From a virus, in the IMG/VR virus record IMGVR_UViG_3300005663_000158, positions 1 to 30,472 of that record: a stretch of DNA of 30,472 bases; one strand, written 5' to 3'. This document shows, piece after piece, positions 13,969 through 20,803 of the stretch (the first letter of the stretch is position 1; each line of letters starts with the position of its first letter). Made by a program: the position numbers and the translations under genes. The notes beneath the pieces are model-generated. The model saw only the letters and a program-made list of their open reading frames with translations, was not told the origin of the DNA and ran no database searches.

Positions 13969-13984
13969 ACTAATGTCCCCTTTC

Positions 13985-14896
13985 TTAGATTATCGGATAG
14001 CTCCGCATCTCAATTTTCGGTTGTTCCAGATTAGTCCCATTTTTATGCGTACCCCAAAACGGCCATATAACTATTTTCAATGTCATCATAGGCCGAGCCG
14101 GGTAGGCGGCCATAGATTCATAAGTACTCTCACCGGGATCGTGGCTAAGTAGCCAACAGCCGGGATTACCTGCGTACCTGTGCCGTACATACGGGCGCTC
14201 GGGCAGCTTTCCTCTGTTAGGTAGGTAAAGCACTGGTTTAGGTGCGGCAATACAGAACGAGTGGGTATGCCCAGTTAAGCAAACATCCATATCATCCCAT
14301 TCTTTTAGTATAGCACCGAGTTTATTCGGCTCAGCCCCATCACTCCTACCGCTACCGTATCCATGCCTCATATATAATTTAATTGTAGAGGACGCTCCGC
14401 TTTCCCGCGTGAACTTAAATCGTATCATAGCCTCGTCTGTTAGATTCCGTACGTCAAGCATAGTGCATAATGCGGAATGTACATTAACATTCTGTTGGGT
14501 CTTCATAGACTTTTCGTGGTTGCCCTCGAGAGCGCCAATGATGTAAGGCTGTATAGGTTCAAGTAACTCTGCAGCATGTTTAACCTCTTGAGTAGAGATA
14601 TTACTGAGTATCTCAGCTACTGTAACAGTCTTCTTTGGCTCGAAAAACCAAGCAGCAAGCTCGTTGAAGTCAAATCTGCGTATATCCTTTGGGTTGATAG
14701 CATTTAACTGATCTCCCCCCAACAACACCCTTACATGCCGTCCGGGTATCTTCTTTCTACGGATAATTTCTGCTATCTGTTTCTTAATAGCCTTCTCATC
14801 GCAATTTCTCTTTCCAACGTGCATGTCGTAAAACGGAAAAATCTCTACCCTATCACTCCGTCCTTTGCACTGGATTATTTCCTCGTGAATATACAT
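13985..14896 (-). CDS. Calcineurin-like metallophosphoesterase, 303 aa
   Basis: The five metal-binding blocks of this superfamily are present in order: FYDMHVGK (Asp-x-His, near residue 24), LLGGDQLNA (GGD), LEGNHEKS (GNHE), YMRHGYGSG (His), and CLTGHTHSF (GHTH). Such enzymes use two metal ions to hydrolyse phosphomono- or diesters. In phages they are often DNA-processing or nucleotide-repair enzymes, but the substrate cannot be read from sequence. AAGGGTG precedes the ATG at 14896. It is in the block with the HD and diphosphohydrolase genes, consistent with nucleotide or DNA metabolism. Confidence 0.88.
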   Translation of the reverse strand: MYIHEEIIQCKGRSDRVEIFPFYDMHVGKRNCDEKAIKKQIAEIIRRKKIPGRHVRVLLGGDQLNAINPKDIRRFDFNELAAWFFEPKKTVTVAEILSNISTQEVKHAAELLEPIQPYIIGALEGNHEKSMKTQQNVNVHSALCTMLDVRNLTDEAMIRFKFTRESGASSTIKLYMRHGYGSGRSDGAEPNKLGAILKEWDDMDVCLTGHTHSFCIAAPKPVLYLPNRGKLPERPYVRHRYAGNPGCWLLSHDPGESTYESMAAYPARPMMTLKIVIWPFWGTHKNGTNLEQPKIEMRSYPII

Positions 14897-14920
14897 CTAA
14901 CACCCTTTCGATTTAAGAAT

Positions 14921-15184
14921 TTATTTTTTTCTCTTAGGTCTCCTGTACCCCAGCCTCCACAACAGCCTCGCTATTTCTTCGGAGGCCCTCTCAACATTTT
15001 CCTCATGCTTATTCCATTCTTCTGCATGTAAGCACTCATGTATTATAATCGTTAACTCTCTCAATGTAAAGGGACGCGCCATAATACTAATAGTGGTCCC
15101 CGGGTCTATTTCGCACATACCATCGAGATCGTGACAAAAAGCGATCCCGTAAACTATTTTATTCAGGGTTGCGGTCTTGACCAT
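14921..15184 (-). CDS. HExxH metal-binding small protein, 87 aa
   Basis: I choose ATG 15184 (MVKTATLNKIVYGIAFC) immediately after the upstream stop, rather than a start 45 bases earlier inside the previous gene. The core is LTIIIHECLHAEEW followed by HEENVERASEEIARLLWRLG: an HExxH motif with later Glu residues as a possible third ligand. This is the pattern of minimal zinc-protease folds. At 87 residues it is too short for a standard secreted protease; it could be a small metal-dependent peptidase or a relic. The basic tail RRPKRKK could bind nucleic acid. Confidence 0.7.
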   Translation of the reverse strand: MVKTATLNKIVYGIAFCHDLDGMCEIDPGTTISIMARPFTLRELTIIIHECLHAEEWNKHEENVERASEEIARLLWRLGYRRPKRKK

Positions 15185-15185
15185 T

Positions 15186-15410
15186 TCACTTCTTAATCCA
15201 ATAATTATAGATACCATTACCAAATGCAATCGTATACCATACCACTAACAGCAAAAGTAAAAACTGCTTATTCACAATAAATACATAGGCCCAGAATGGC
15301 TCAGAGCAAAGCCCAGCAATATGCCCCCACTTGGCAAACCGCTTCACGCTTAATAGTGCAATCGCCAGCCCACCTAGCACAACAATCATTATTTGCGCAA
15401 TCAAATCCAT
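15186..15410 (-). CDS. Two-helix membrane protein, 74 aa
   Basis: Two hydrophobic segments are visible: residues about 4-21 (IAQIMIVVLGGLAIALLSV) and 46-64 (KQFLLLLLVVWYTIAFG), separated by KRFAKWGHIAGLCSEPFWAY. The latter resembles a G-L-x-S-x-P-F-W pattern seen in small uncharacterised phage membrane proteins. The ATG lies directly after the upstream stop. Membrane topology is clear; function is not. Confidence 0.7.
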   Translation of the reverse strand: MDLIAQIMIVVLGGLAIALLSVKRFAKWGHIAGLCSEPFWAYVFIVNKQFLLLLLVVWYTIAFGNGIYNYWIKK

Positions 15411-15767
15411 TTACTTATCCTTTCCGGTTAGGATTTCATGCAGCATTCCCATTGTATTGAATAGCTCCGCGCACAGGGATTCTTCGATCCGCTTTGAGTC
15501 TTCTTCACTTACAATTTCTATCTTGGCTATCTCTTTACGATGGAGCCGCCATGTCTCGAAGAAGTGTCTCCATTTACTTTTCATATATACAATAATTGGA
15601 ATCCCTTTCTGCCAATTATCGCTATCCCTTAACTTCCCATCAGCTTGCTTCCTGTGCTTGTGCATATAGGCCGCGTATCTCTCTATTACCAAAGGACTTA
15701 AGAATCCTTCGTAGTCGTATTTCCCTTCTTCTGTATCCCGGGTTGCCCCACCCTTAAACTTTCTCAT
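15411..15767 (-). CDS. dATP/dGTP diphosphohydrolase-like (MazZ-type) protein
   Basis: The 118-residue protein begins MRKFKGGATRDTEEGKYDYE and continues FLSPLVIERYAAYMHKHR, then ADGKLRDSDNWQKGIP. The G-A-T-R-D-T-x-x-G-K-x-D-x-E-G-F-L-S-P stretch and RDSDNWQKG are hallmarks I recall from the phage dATP/dGTP diphosphohydrolase family, which includes MazZ of phages that replace adenine by 2-aminoadenine. Those enzymes convert dGTP (and dATP) to the monophosphate and pyrophosphate. The gene overlaps the HD phosphohydrolase gene by 14 bases. Family members also occur outside Z-genome phages, so the exact role is open. Confidence 0.75.
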   Translation of the reverse strand: MRKFKGGATRDTEEGKYDYEGFLSPLVIERYAAYMHKHRKQADGKLRDSDNWQKGIPIIVYMKSKWRHFFETWRLHRKEIAKIEIVSEEDSKRIEESLCAELFNTMGMLHEILTGKDK

Positions 15768-16308
15768 GGGTTAGCTCCTGAAATAATTGTAGAAATAAAT
15801 GCTCCGCCACCGTCGGCGCGAATGCGTTAGTAAATACCATTTTGAAATCCCCGATATTCTCTAGCCCAAATTCCGAACATCCTTCCCATCCTTCGACCCC
15901 CTGCGGTAACAGCTTCTTGGCCTCTCTTACACACAAATACCAATCCACCTTTTTTAGTTCTCGGCAGTAAAATTTTTCTTCTACTAGCCCAAACCTCTCA
16001 GCTATACAACTAAGTATCCCCCTCTCCAAAGCAATTATATTTGGCAATCTATGCTTAATGGGGGTTGGGATATCAGTCAGATATGCTTCCCCGGCATCGT
16101 GCAGCAGCCCATATATAGCAAGCTCCTTATCTAACAAGCTCGCCGTATTCGTACAATGCTCCGCTACAGAAAAAAATTCAGTTAAGTGACCGCCAAACCT
16201 GCACGTATTCGATAGCGCATGGGCGATATCCCTAATATCAATCACCTCAGGGGTTGGCTCGAACACATTAAACCTCTTACCAGTGTATGTTCTTATCCAG
16301 TCAATCAT
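15754..16308 (-). CDS. HD-domain nucleotide phosphohydrolase (YfbR/DatZ-like)
   Basis: A compact 184-residue HD enzyme. Metal ligands: H41 in CRFGGH, the HD pair H70-D71 in LLHDAGEAYLTDIPTPIK, and D122 in KKVDWYL. The opening WIRTYTGKRFNVFEPTPEVI and the IRDIAHALSNTCRFGGH block match the group containing 5'-deoxynucleotidase YfbR and the phage dATP triphosphohydrolase DatZ. AAAGGATGAG precedes the ATG. Being fused by overlap to a MazZ-like gene, it is a reasonable DatZ candidate (removing dATP so 2-amino-dATP is used), but ordinary dNMP phosphatase activity is equally compatible with the motifs. Confidence 0.85.
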   Translation of the reverse strand: MIDWIRTYTGKRFNVFEPTPEVIDIRDIAHALSNTCRFGGHLTEFFSVAEHCTNTASLLDKELAIYGLLHDAGEAYLTDIPTPIKHRLPNIIALERGILSCIAERFGLVEEKFYCRELKKVDWYLCVREAKKLLPQGVEGWEGCSEFGLENIGDFKMVFTNAFAPTVAEHLFLQLFQELTHEKV

Positions 16309-16314
16309 CGTCTC

Positions 16315-17511
16315 TCATCCTTTCAATTTTTTAGGTATATGCACACCTTCCAGCAATTTACATTCCTTCATCAGGTTATAGGTTTCCTCAGTTAATCTAT
16401 ATAGTTCAGATCCCGCCTCTCCTGCAGGCTCAATCTCTACTACTTTACTATGAAAATACTGCACCATAATCTCTTTCAGCAATCCCGGCTTCACCCTGCA
16501 CAGATTCGATAACTGCACCAGCGACATAGCAGATCTAAGCGGTCCCCTATTATACATCACCTGCACAACCCTGCGCCTGCTAATCGGTAGCGTGTCCAAC
16601 ACTACCCTCCGCACCAGCTGTAGGTCTTCCTTATCCACTGTATCCCTGTTATCAGAAATGGCCCGAGACCTCGCTAACTCTACCAACTGCTGCGTAATCC
16701 GGCTCGCCAACTCCGGCTCCACGGCCACACCAGCAACAGCTGAGGTCCTGAGTATCGCCAGTATATCAGCCAACACAATAATTATATGCAGGCACTTCTC
16801 ATCAACCTCCGGAATCGGCAATTCCCGAATACACTTCTCTCTTAACTTTTCAATCTCCCCGGATACAGTCGCTCTCAACTTCGCTCTCCACACGTCCTTA
16901 TCGGCCATTGAATCAAATATATGCCGTGCAAATGCTCGCCTCTGCAAGAAAGTCATCGGCACTCTGTTCATCCGCACCGACATAAATCTCTCTCCCAGCT
17001 GCCTGTGAGACTCGCTGTGGATATCAATCATATCAGTGACTGCAGCAATTATCCCAAAGTGTGCCCAGTACTGCCTCAGTCCTACCTTCCCAGATGCTTT
17101 ACAATAGTACCCATCGAACATCGCCCTCAAGTCACCCATAATTTTATCGACCAGCTTCGGGTCATGCTTCAATAAGTCAGTTAAATCCTTCAGTATCAGT
17201 ACCTTCTTATCCAGCCGATTCAGCAGGGAAGGATCCTCATCATTCTCATCATTCATTCCACTTGTCAAAGAGTTTTCTGTCAGGCTATCCACAAACTCCA
17301 CGTGCTCGTATCCTTCCATGGTACGTATGATTTCTGTTTTCCCGCAACTGGGAGGGCCTATAACATAGAACCACAGAGGCTCAGTAAATTTAGGATGAAA
17401 CGTACTCACCAGCACAGCCGTATAAACATCAATAGCTGCTATATCATCATCCTTTAACCTGAGCCGCTGCTGGTATCCATCCCGAATATTCTGCAGAGGC
17501 GAATCTGTCAC
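16315..17511 (-). CDS. P-loop ATPase, replication-type, 398 aa
   Basis: Walker A GPPSCGKTE at about 53-61 and Walker B-like KKVLILKDLTDLL near 102-114 define a P-loop ATPase. HFGIIAAVTD around 151 could be the sensor-1 strand and ERFMSVRMNR near 175 supplies candidate arginine fingers. The C-terminal 100 residues look like a winged-helix domain (MSLVQLSNLCRVKPGLLKEI). The layout suits a phage replication initiator or helicase loader/helicase of the AAA+ type. Start is GTG 17511 with AGGGA upstream; codons 4-7 carry a CTGCAGAGGC motif. The fold is clear, the role is inferred from the neighbours. Confidence 0.75.
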   Translation of the reverse strand: MTDSPLQNIRDGYQQRLRLKDDDIAAIDVYTAVLVSTFHPKFTEPLWFYVIGPPSCGKTEIIRTMEGYEHVEFVDSLTENSLTSGMNDENDEDPSLLNRLDKKVLILKDLTDLLKHDPKLVDKIMGDLRAMFDGYYCKASGKVGLRQYWAHFGIIAAVTDMIDIHSESHRQLGERFMSVRMNRVPMTFLQRRAFARHIFDSMADKDVWRAKLRATVSGEIEKLREKCIRELPIPEVDEKCLHIIIVLADILAILRTSAVAGVAVEPELASRITQQLVELARSRAISDNRDTVDKEDLQLVRRVVLDTLPISRRRVVQVMYNRGPLRSAMSLVQLSNLCRVKPGLLKEIMVQYFHSKVVEIEPAGEAGSELYRLTEETYNLMKECKLLEGVHIPKKLKG

Positions 17512-17521
17512 TCAGTTATCC

Positions 17522-17758
17522 CTATTGGTCTTCTAGCCTTGTTATCTTCTTTTTGGCCTCTGTGAGTCTCTTATTAACTTCTCGTAGCTCATCCTTATAG
17601 TAATTAGCCCGAAAAACAGCAGCATCCATGTCCTCATGCGACGGAGTATCGGCGAGAGCCTTTTTGTATTTAGCAAGCTTGGCTTGGAGTTGTTCAATTT
17701 TATCTTGTGTTGCCATAGTCTGCGAAATGTTATGTTTATCGCTACTATAGTTGCCCAT
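17522..17758 (-). CDS. Coiled-coil protein, 78 aa
   Basis: After a short polar N terminus, the sequence is a continuous charged helix with heptad-like hydrophobics (KIEQLQAKLAKYKKALAD, then YYKDELREVNKRLTEAKKKI). AAGGA precedes the ATG at 17758 and no such site precedes the internal Met15, so I keep the longer form. A short structural or scaffold-like role is possible, but nothing diagnostic is present. Confidence 0.65.
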   Translation of the reverse strand: MGNYSSDKHNISQTMATQDKIEQLQAKLAKYKKALADTPSHEDMDAAVFRANYYKDELREVNKRLTEAKKKITRLEDQ

Positions 17759-17770
17759 TTTCTCTATTCC

Positions 17771-18082
17771 TTATTTGGTTTTTGGTTTGCCGGTTCTACG
17801 AGCGTACTCTATAATGACTGATCCGAGCCGAGCTTTTCTCTTTTCCCGTTCTGCTTTCTTTGCAAGGCGTTTCTTTTCAGCTTCGGCATACCCGGCCCCG
17901 TGCCTAAGCATACGGGCAGTGCGAATCAGCCCACCAGTCTTGCGAGTTTTCCGTATTTCCTCTACTTCCTTACGCTGTTCTGCTTCTTCCTGCCTTCTAG
18001 CTGCTTCTTCTGCTACCTGCTTCGCCTGCTCTGATTTCTTGCGTAAGATTTGTCGCATTCCTTCTGTAATCTTCTTAGCCAT
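17771..18082 (-). CDS. Highly basic helical protein, 103 aa
   Basis: Lys/Arg/Glu/Ala-rich throughout (KKSEQAKQVAEEAARRQEEA, then AEKKRLAKKAEREKRKARLG), predicted to be long helices with a net positive charge. The ATG overlaps the upstream stop by eight bases, following an AAGGGT ribosome-binding sequence. A nucleic-acid-associated role is plausible because of charge, but composition alone cannot show it. Confidence 0.65.
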   Translation of the reverse strand: MAKKITEGMRQILRKKSEQAKQVAEEAARRQEEAEQRKEVEEIRKTRKTGGLIRTARMLRHGAGYAEAEKKRLAKKAEREKRKARLGSVIIEYARRTGKPKTK

Positions 18083-18575
18083 CTGACTTACCCTTCATAC
18101 AATTAGCTAACTTCGACTGTACTAATAGTTCTCGGGTCAGTGCTGGAACATTAAAAATATAGTACCGCTGACGACTTACCTTACCCCTGACTTCCTCGAT
18201 ATACCCCGGGGTATGGTAAGGAGCCTGCATTCTTATTATATCAGATGGGGTCCACACCTGCTTGGGAATATAGATATTAAATCCAGTAGCCCTGCTTTCA
18301 CATTTTACAGTCCCCAGCCACGTGATAGGGTCTCCCGTGCTGGTTTCCATCAAATCTGCTCCGATACTTACTAAATCCTCTAGTTCCTTCGGTCTCGTAA
18401 GTGTAATACATAAGCAACGGTGACATCCTATAAACTGGTTCTTAAACAGCTGCACTACATGACCGGGCCACAGATGTCCGGCATACAGATAGTGCCCCAT
18501 TAGCTTCTTCCCCTGTTTCTGACTCAGGTAATGAGGCCGCAACCCAACTGTTCTTGGCTCCCCTATAACTGCCAT
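18075..18575 (-). CDS. Hypothetical protein, 166 aa
   Basis: Globular-looking protein beginning MAVIGEPRTVGLRPHYLSQK and containing HLWPGHVVQLFKNQFIGCHR, ITWLGTVKCE and YHTPGYIEEV. It has a few Cys/His (CHRCLC) but no complete zinc pattern. The start codon overlaps the previous stop (TAATG). I do not recognise a family. It is one of a run of co-translated small genes between the terminator at 20244 and the ATPase. Confidence 0.65.
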   Translation of the reverse strand: MAVIGEPRTVGLRPHYLSQKQGKKLMGHYLYAGHLWPGHVVQLFKNQFIGCHRCLCITLTRPKELEDLVSIGADLMETSTGDPITWLGTVKCESRATGFNIYIPKQVWTPSDIIRMQAPYHTPGYIEEVRGKVSRQRYYIFNVPALTRELLVQSKLANCMKGKSDG

Positions 18576-18811
18576 TATTCAGCCCAGTAACATTTTCTTA
18601 ATGAGTCAGCTACTCTAGTTATTTCCGGGTATAACCACCGCAAGAGCTTTAATCGTAAGCCTTTTGGTTTTGTTAAAGCAAAATACAACTCATTAGTATC
18701 TTTCTCTAATTTTCCCAATCGTACTGAAGCTTTTCTTTCTTCTTCTCTGGCTTTTTCTTCAGCACAAATACAAGGGCTCATGTCACAACCCCCACATTCA
18801 TAACCGTTCAT
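18575..18811 (-). CDS. Small cysteine-containing protein, 78 aa
   Basis: MNGYECGGCDMSPCICAEEK has five cysteines in the first 16 residues (C6, C9, C14, C16 and neighbouring acidic residues), a likely small metal site, followed by a charged helix and a second helix (LRLKLLRWLYPEITRVADSL). TTGAGGAG lies upstream of the ATG at 18811. Function unknown. Confidence 0.65.
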   Translation of the reverse strand: MNGYECGGCDMSPCICAEEKAREEERKASVRLGKLEKDTNELYFALTKPKGLRLKLLRWLYPEITRVADSLRKCYWAE

Positions 18812-18823
18812 AGTATTTTCTCC

Positions 18824-18907
18824 TCAAATACTTAACCATATTAATCCTAAGAGTCCTATTGAAATAATAGTACCCCATACTAAACCTATTATCATTTCTT
18901 CAATCAC
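18824..18907 (-). CDS. Tiny membrane peptide, 27 aa
   Basis: From GTG 18907 (AGGGATAAAAA upstream) the frame reads MIEEMIIGLVWGTIISIGLL and then GLIWLSI; an internal ATG at residue 5 is an alternative start. It is one hydrophobic helix with Trp at both ends. The stop is followed at once by the GGAG of the next gene. It resembles the other tiny membrane peptides of this window (6369, 13165, 19722). Confidence 0.5.
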   Translation of the reverse strand: MIEEMIIGLVWGTIISIGLLGLIWLSI

Positions 18908-18924
18908 TTTTTATCCCTGCCATT

Positions 18925-19518
18925 CTACTCCTGCGATGCTAATTCTTCCGGGGGGATATGAGAATTATCCCGCCTAGTTATTTCCTCGGCGTATAAATCA
19001 GCTAATTCAGAATTCACATTACGTTCTTTCTTGTATTCGGCGACTTTCCAGATAAAGAATGCTATGATTATCACTAATACCGCATAAGGTAGCCACTCTG
19101 CAAATTCATTAAAGAAGTGAATTAGGGCCATACCTCCGAATGCAGCCACTGGAACTATCCCTGCCCACTTAGAGGGCATCTTCAAGTAGCGCAGTACAGC
19201 TATGAGAACTAGCCCACCAAGGCCACAGATGAATAATATTCCGTAAAAAGGCGTTAAACTACCCACTAACTCATTTCGACGAGCCTGAGCCGTTTTAGCA
19301 TTATTCGCAATAACCTCGGCAATAGGCTTGGCGGCATCTCCGTGCGCCTCAATCAGTACAGGCATGTTGGGGTCAATGACTATACTATTCGGGTCTGTAC
19401 TGCTGAAGAAGTCCTTGTACTGAGCAGTAATCTTCACTGAATTGCGTTGTGGAGAACATCCACCCAAAAACACCACAATTATTACTACCGCGACAATTAA
19501 AAAGTTAAGAGCTTTCAT
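18925..19518 (-). CDS. Lipoprotein with membrane helices, 197 aa
   Basis: Start ATG 19518 (MKALNFLIVAVVIIVVFLGG then C) gives a lipoprotein signal with lipobox F-L-G-G-C, so the mature protein should begin at that Cys (residue 21) and be lipid-anchored. Two further hydrophobic stretches follow, around LTPFYGILFICGLGGLVLIA and WLPYAVLVIIIAFFI, with a Glu-rich C-terminal tail. GAAAGG precedes the ATG, which overlaps the upstream gene by 14 bases. A lipid-anchored, multi-helix phage protein could modify the host envelope or block later infection, but no family is recognised. Confidence 0.75.
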   Translation of the reverse strand: MKALNFLIVAVVIIVVFLGGCSPQRNSVKITAQYKDFFSSTDPNSIVIDPNMPVLIEAHGDAAKPIAEVIANNAKTAQARRNELVGSLTPFYGILFICGLGGLVLIAVLRYLKMPSKWAGIVPVAAFGGMALIHFFNEFAEWLPYAVLVIIIAFFIWKVAEYKKERNVNSELADLYAEEITRRDNSHIPPEELASQE

Positions 19519-19729
19519 TTTTGTACCTTTCAGCAATTCTTTCTTCTACTTTACCGTATCCGTTACACAATTCGCATTTATAAGATCCTTCACCATCCGT
19601 GAATTCTGAGTATGGTATTTCTCCTTTTCCTTTACATACCGGGCACTCGACCCCGTATAAGTGCAGCCAATTCCTGTCGTACTGCTCCTGCGGACACTGC
19701 ATTGGGCGCCGTCCAGATCCTTTACTCAT
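19505..19729 (-). CDS. DnaJ-type zinc-ribbon protein, 74 aa
   Basis: Two C-x2-C-x-G-x-G units, CPVCKGKG and CELCNGYG, separated by about 16 residues, form one zinc site as in the DnaJ central domain. There is no J domain or peptide-binding domain, so this is a free-standing zinc ribbon. The start overlaps the preceding 24-aa peptide by eight bases and the end overlaps the lipoprotein start. A related half-module is encoded at 6226-6372. Confidence 0.75.
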   Translation of the reverse strand: MSKGSGRRPMQCPQEQYDRNWLHLYGVECPVCKGKGEIPYSEFTDGEGSYKCELCNGYGKVEERIAERYKNESS

Positions 19730-19796
19730 TATCCTCTCGTAAATGCCATAAAAGACATAGTAATGCTATCGACATAAGAAACAGTGACGGATTCAT
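19722..19796 (-). CDS. Tiny membrane peptide, 24 aa
   Basis: MNPSLFLMSIALLCLLWHLR plus EDNE: one hydrophobic helix followed by a charged end. Its ATG overlaps the stop of the upstream membrane protein (ATGA) and its stop overlaps the next ATG (ATGAGTAA), so ribosomes can pass from gene to gene. Too short for standard callers; coupling on both sides is the support. Confidence 0.5.
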   Translation of the reverse strand: MNPSLFLMSIALLCLLWHLREDNE

Positions 19797-20215
19797 TTGG
19801 GTTGCTTTTCTCCGTAGTGAAATAGTATGGCCCCTGTGAAATGTATTACTGCTGCGATCGGGCCGAATGCCCACCACGTAAGGGGGATACATCCGATCAT
19901 AAGTATTGCATCCAGTGATTTTTTCAACAAGCCGCGTCCGAATTTAGTAATCGTTATATGAAATACAAATATCAAAATCAACTCGGGGATGCCTGCAAGG
20001 ATTGCCTCAGTAAACCAGATACCTTCACCTAACCACGGTGTTTGTATCATTTTCACTAAGGACATCCCGAATACAAAATGCAGAACAAGCAGAAGACCAT
20101 ACGCAGCTACGCTTGTTACATACCCCACTATCTGTAGATACTTAGGATTCAAATGCCTGAGACACCAAATTTCGATGTCTGACCATGTATCTTCGGCAAA
20201 ACTTCTAAGTGACAT
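19793..20215 (-). CDS. Multi-helix membrane protein, 140 aa
   Basis: I choose ATG 20215 (MSLRSFAEDTWSDIEIW), which has AAGGGAC nine bases upstream; the longer frame begins in the terminator. About four membrane segments: IVGYVTSVAAYGLLLVLHFV, TEAILAGIPELILIFVFHIT, LDAILMIGCIPLTWWAFG and PIAAVIHFTGAILFHYG. The short cytoplasmic N terminus is helical and acidic. It is the first gene after the terminator at 20244-20288. Function unknown; a holin is possible but it has more helices than most. Confidence 0.75.
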   Translation of the reverse strand: MSLRSFAEDTWSDIEIWCLRHLNPKYLQIVGYVTSVAAYGLLLVLHFVFGMSLVKMIQTPWLGEGIWFTEAILAGIPELILIFVFHITITKFGRGLLKKSLDAILMIGCIPLTWWAFGPIAAVIHFTGAILFHYGEKQPK

Positions 20216-20243
20216 AATCTGTCCCTTCATTAAATATAATTGC

Positions 20244-20288
20244 AAAAATCAGGGTCGGAGACAATGGTGAGGGGCCACGCTCCGACCC
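20244..20288 (-). terminator. Intrinsic terminator
   Basis: Minus strand: GGGTCGGAG (20280-20288) and CTCCGACCC (20252-20260) form a perfect nine-base stem with a 19-base loop, followed by TGATTTTT (TTTTT at 20244-20248). It lies 27 bases after the stop of the ssDNA-binding candidate, so it ends the recombination-gene transcript. Confidence 0.85.
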
Positions 20289-20314
20289 GTACAAATGGGA
20301 ACTAATGTAGTATC

Positions 20315-20803
20315 TTACTCTGCTGCTGCCGCGCCCGCAACGCCAGCTGTTCCTGTGGTCGTGTCAACAACCTTCAGTACTCTGACGCGCCTGTACTCAC
20401 CATCCTTCGTGGTGGTTACGCGTATCTGCACCACCTTACCTTGGGAAGCAAGAATGACCTTACTGGCCTCGGCAAGGCTTTTCTCCACTGCCTCAACCTG
20501 TTCCGGGGCAGCTAGCAGCTTCGCAAATGTCTTAACCATACCATACTGGGTCGGCTTACGCCACATACCAAGCATAAACTTCTTCTTGTCGATGGCAGGC
20601 ATATCCGGGCACAGCAACTGACCGGTAACCCTCCATGATGGATTAGATTTGCCGCTTTCATCATCCTTAAAGGTGTCAGTTACTACATCAGAGATGAGGG
20701 CTACATACTCCCCATCGTCCGGCATCCAGTTGTCGAATGCCTGCGCCTGTGCGTAGTCAGCATTGTGCTCCGCAAGCAGACTCTCAAAATTCTGAGTACT
20801 CAT
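20315..20803 (-). CDS. Probable ssDNA-binding protein, 162 aa
   Basis: Residues 25-125 read as a beta-barrel: WMPDDGEYVALISDVVTDTF, NPSWRVTGQLLCPDMPA, MLGMWRKPTQYGMVK, then KVVQIRVTTTKDGEYRRVRV. This G-x-Y-x-x-x-I...W-x-V-x-x...G...R layout is seen in phage OB-fold ssDNA-binding proteins (DUF669-type). The tail is Ala/Gly-rich and ends in Glu. Its ATG overlaps the stop of the ATPase gene, matching the common ATPase-SSB pairing in phage recombination modules. The OB fold is inferred, not directly visible. Confidence 0.65.
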   Translation of the reverse strand: MSTQNFESLLAEHNADYAQAQAFDNWMPDDGEYVALISDVVTDTFKDDESGKSNPSWRVTGQLLCPDMPAIDKKKFMLGMWRKPTQYGMVKTFAKLLAAPEQVEAVEKSLAEASKVILASQGKVVQIRVTTTKDGEYRRVRVLKVVDTTTGTAGVAGAAAAE

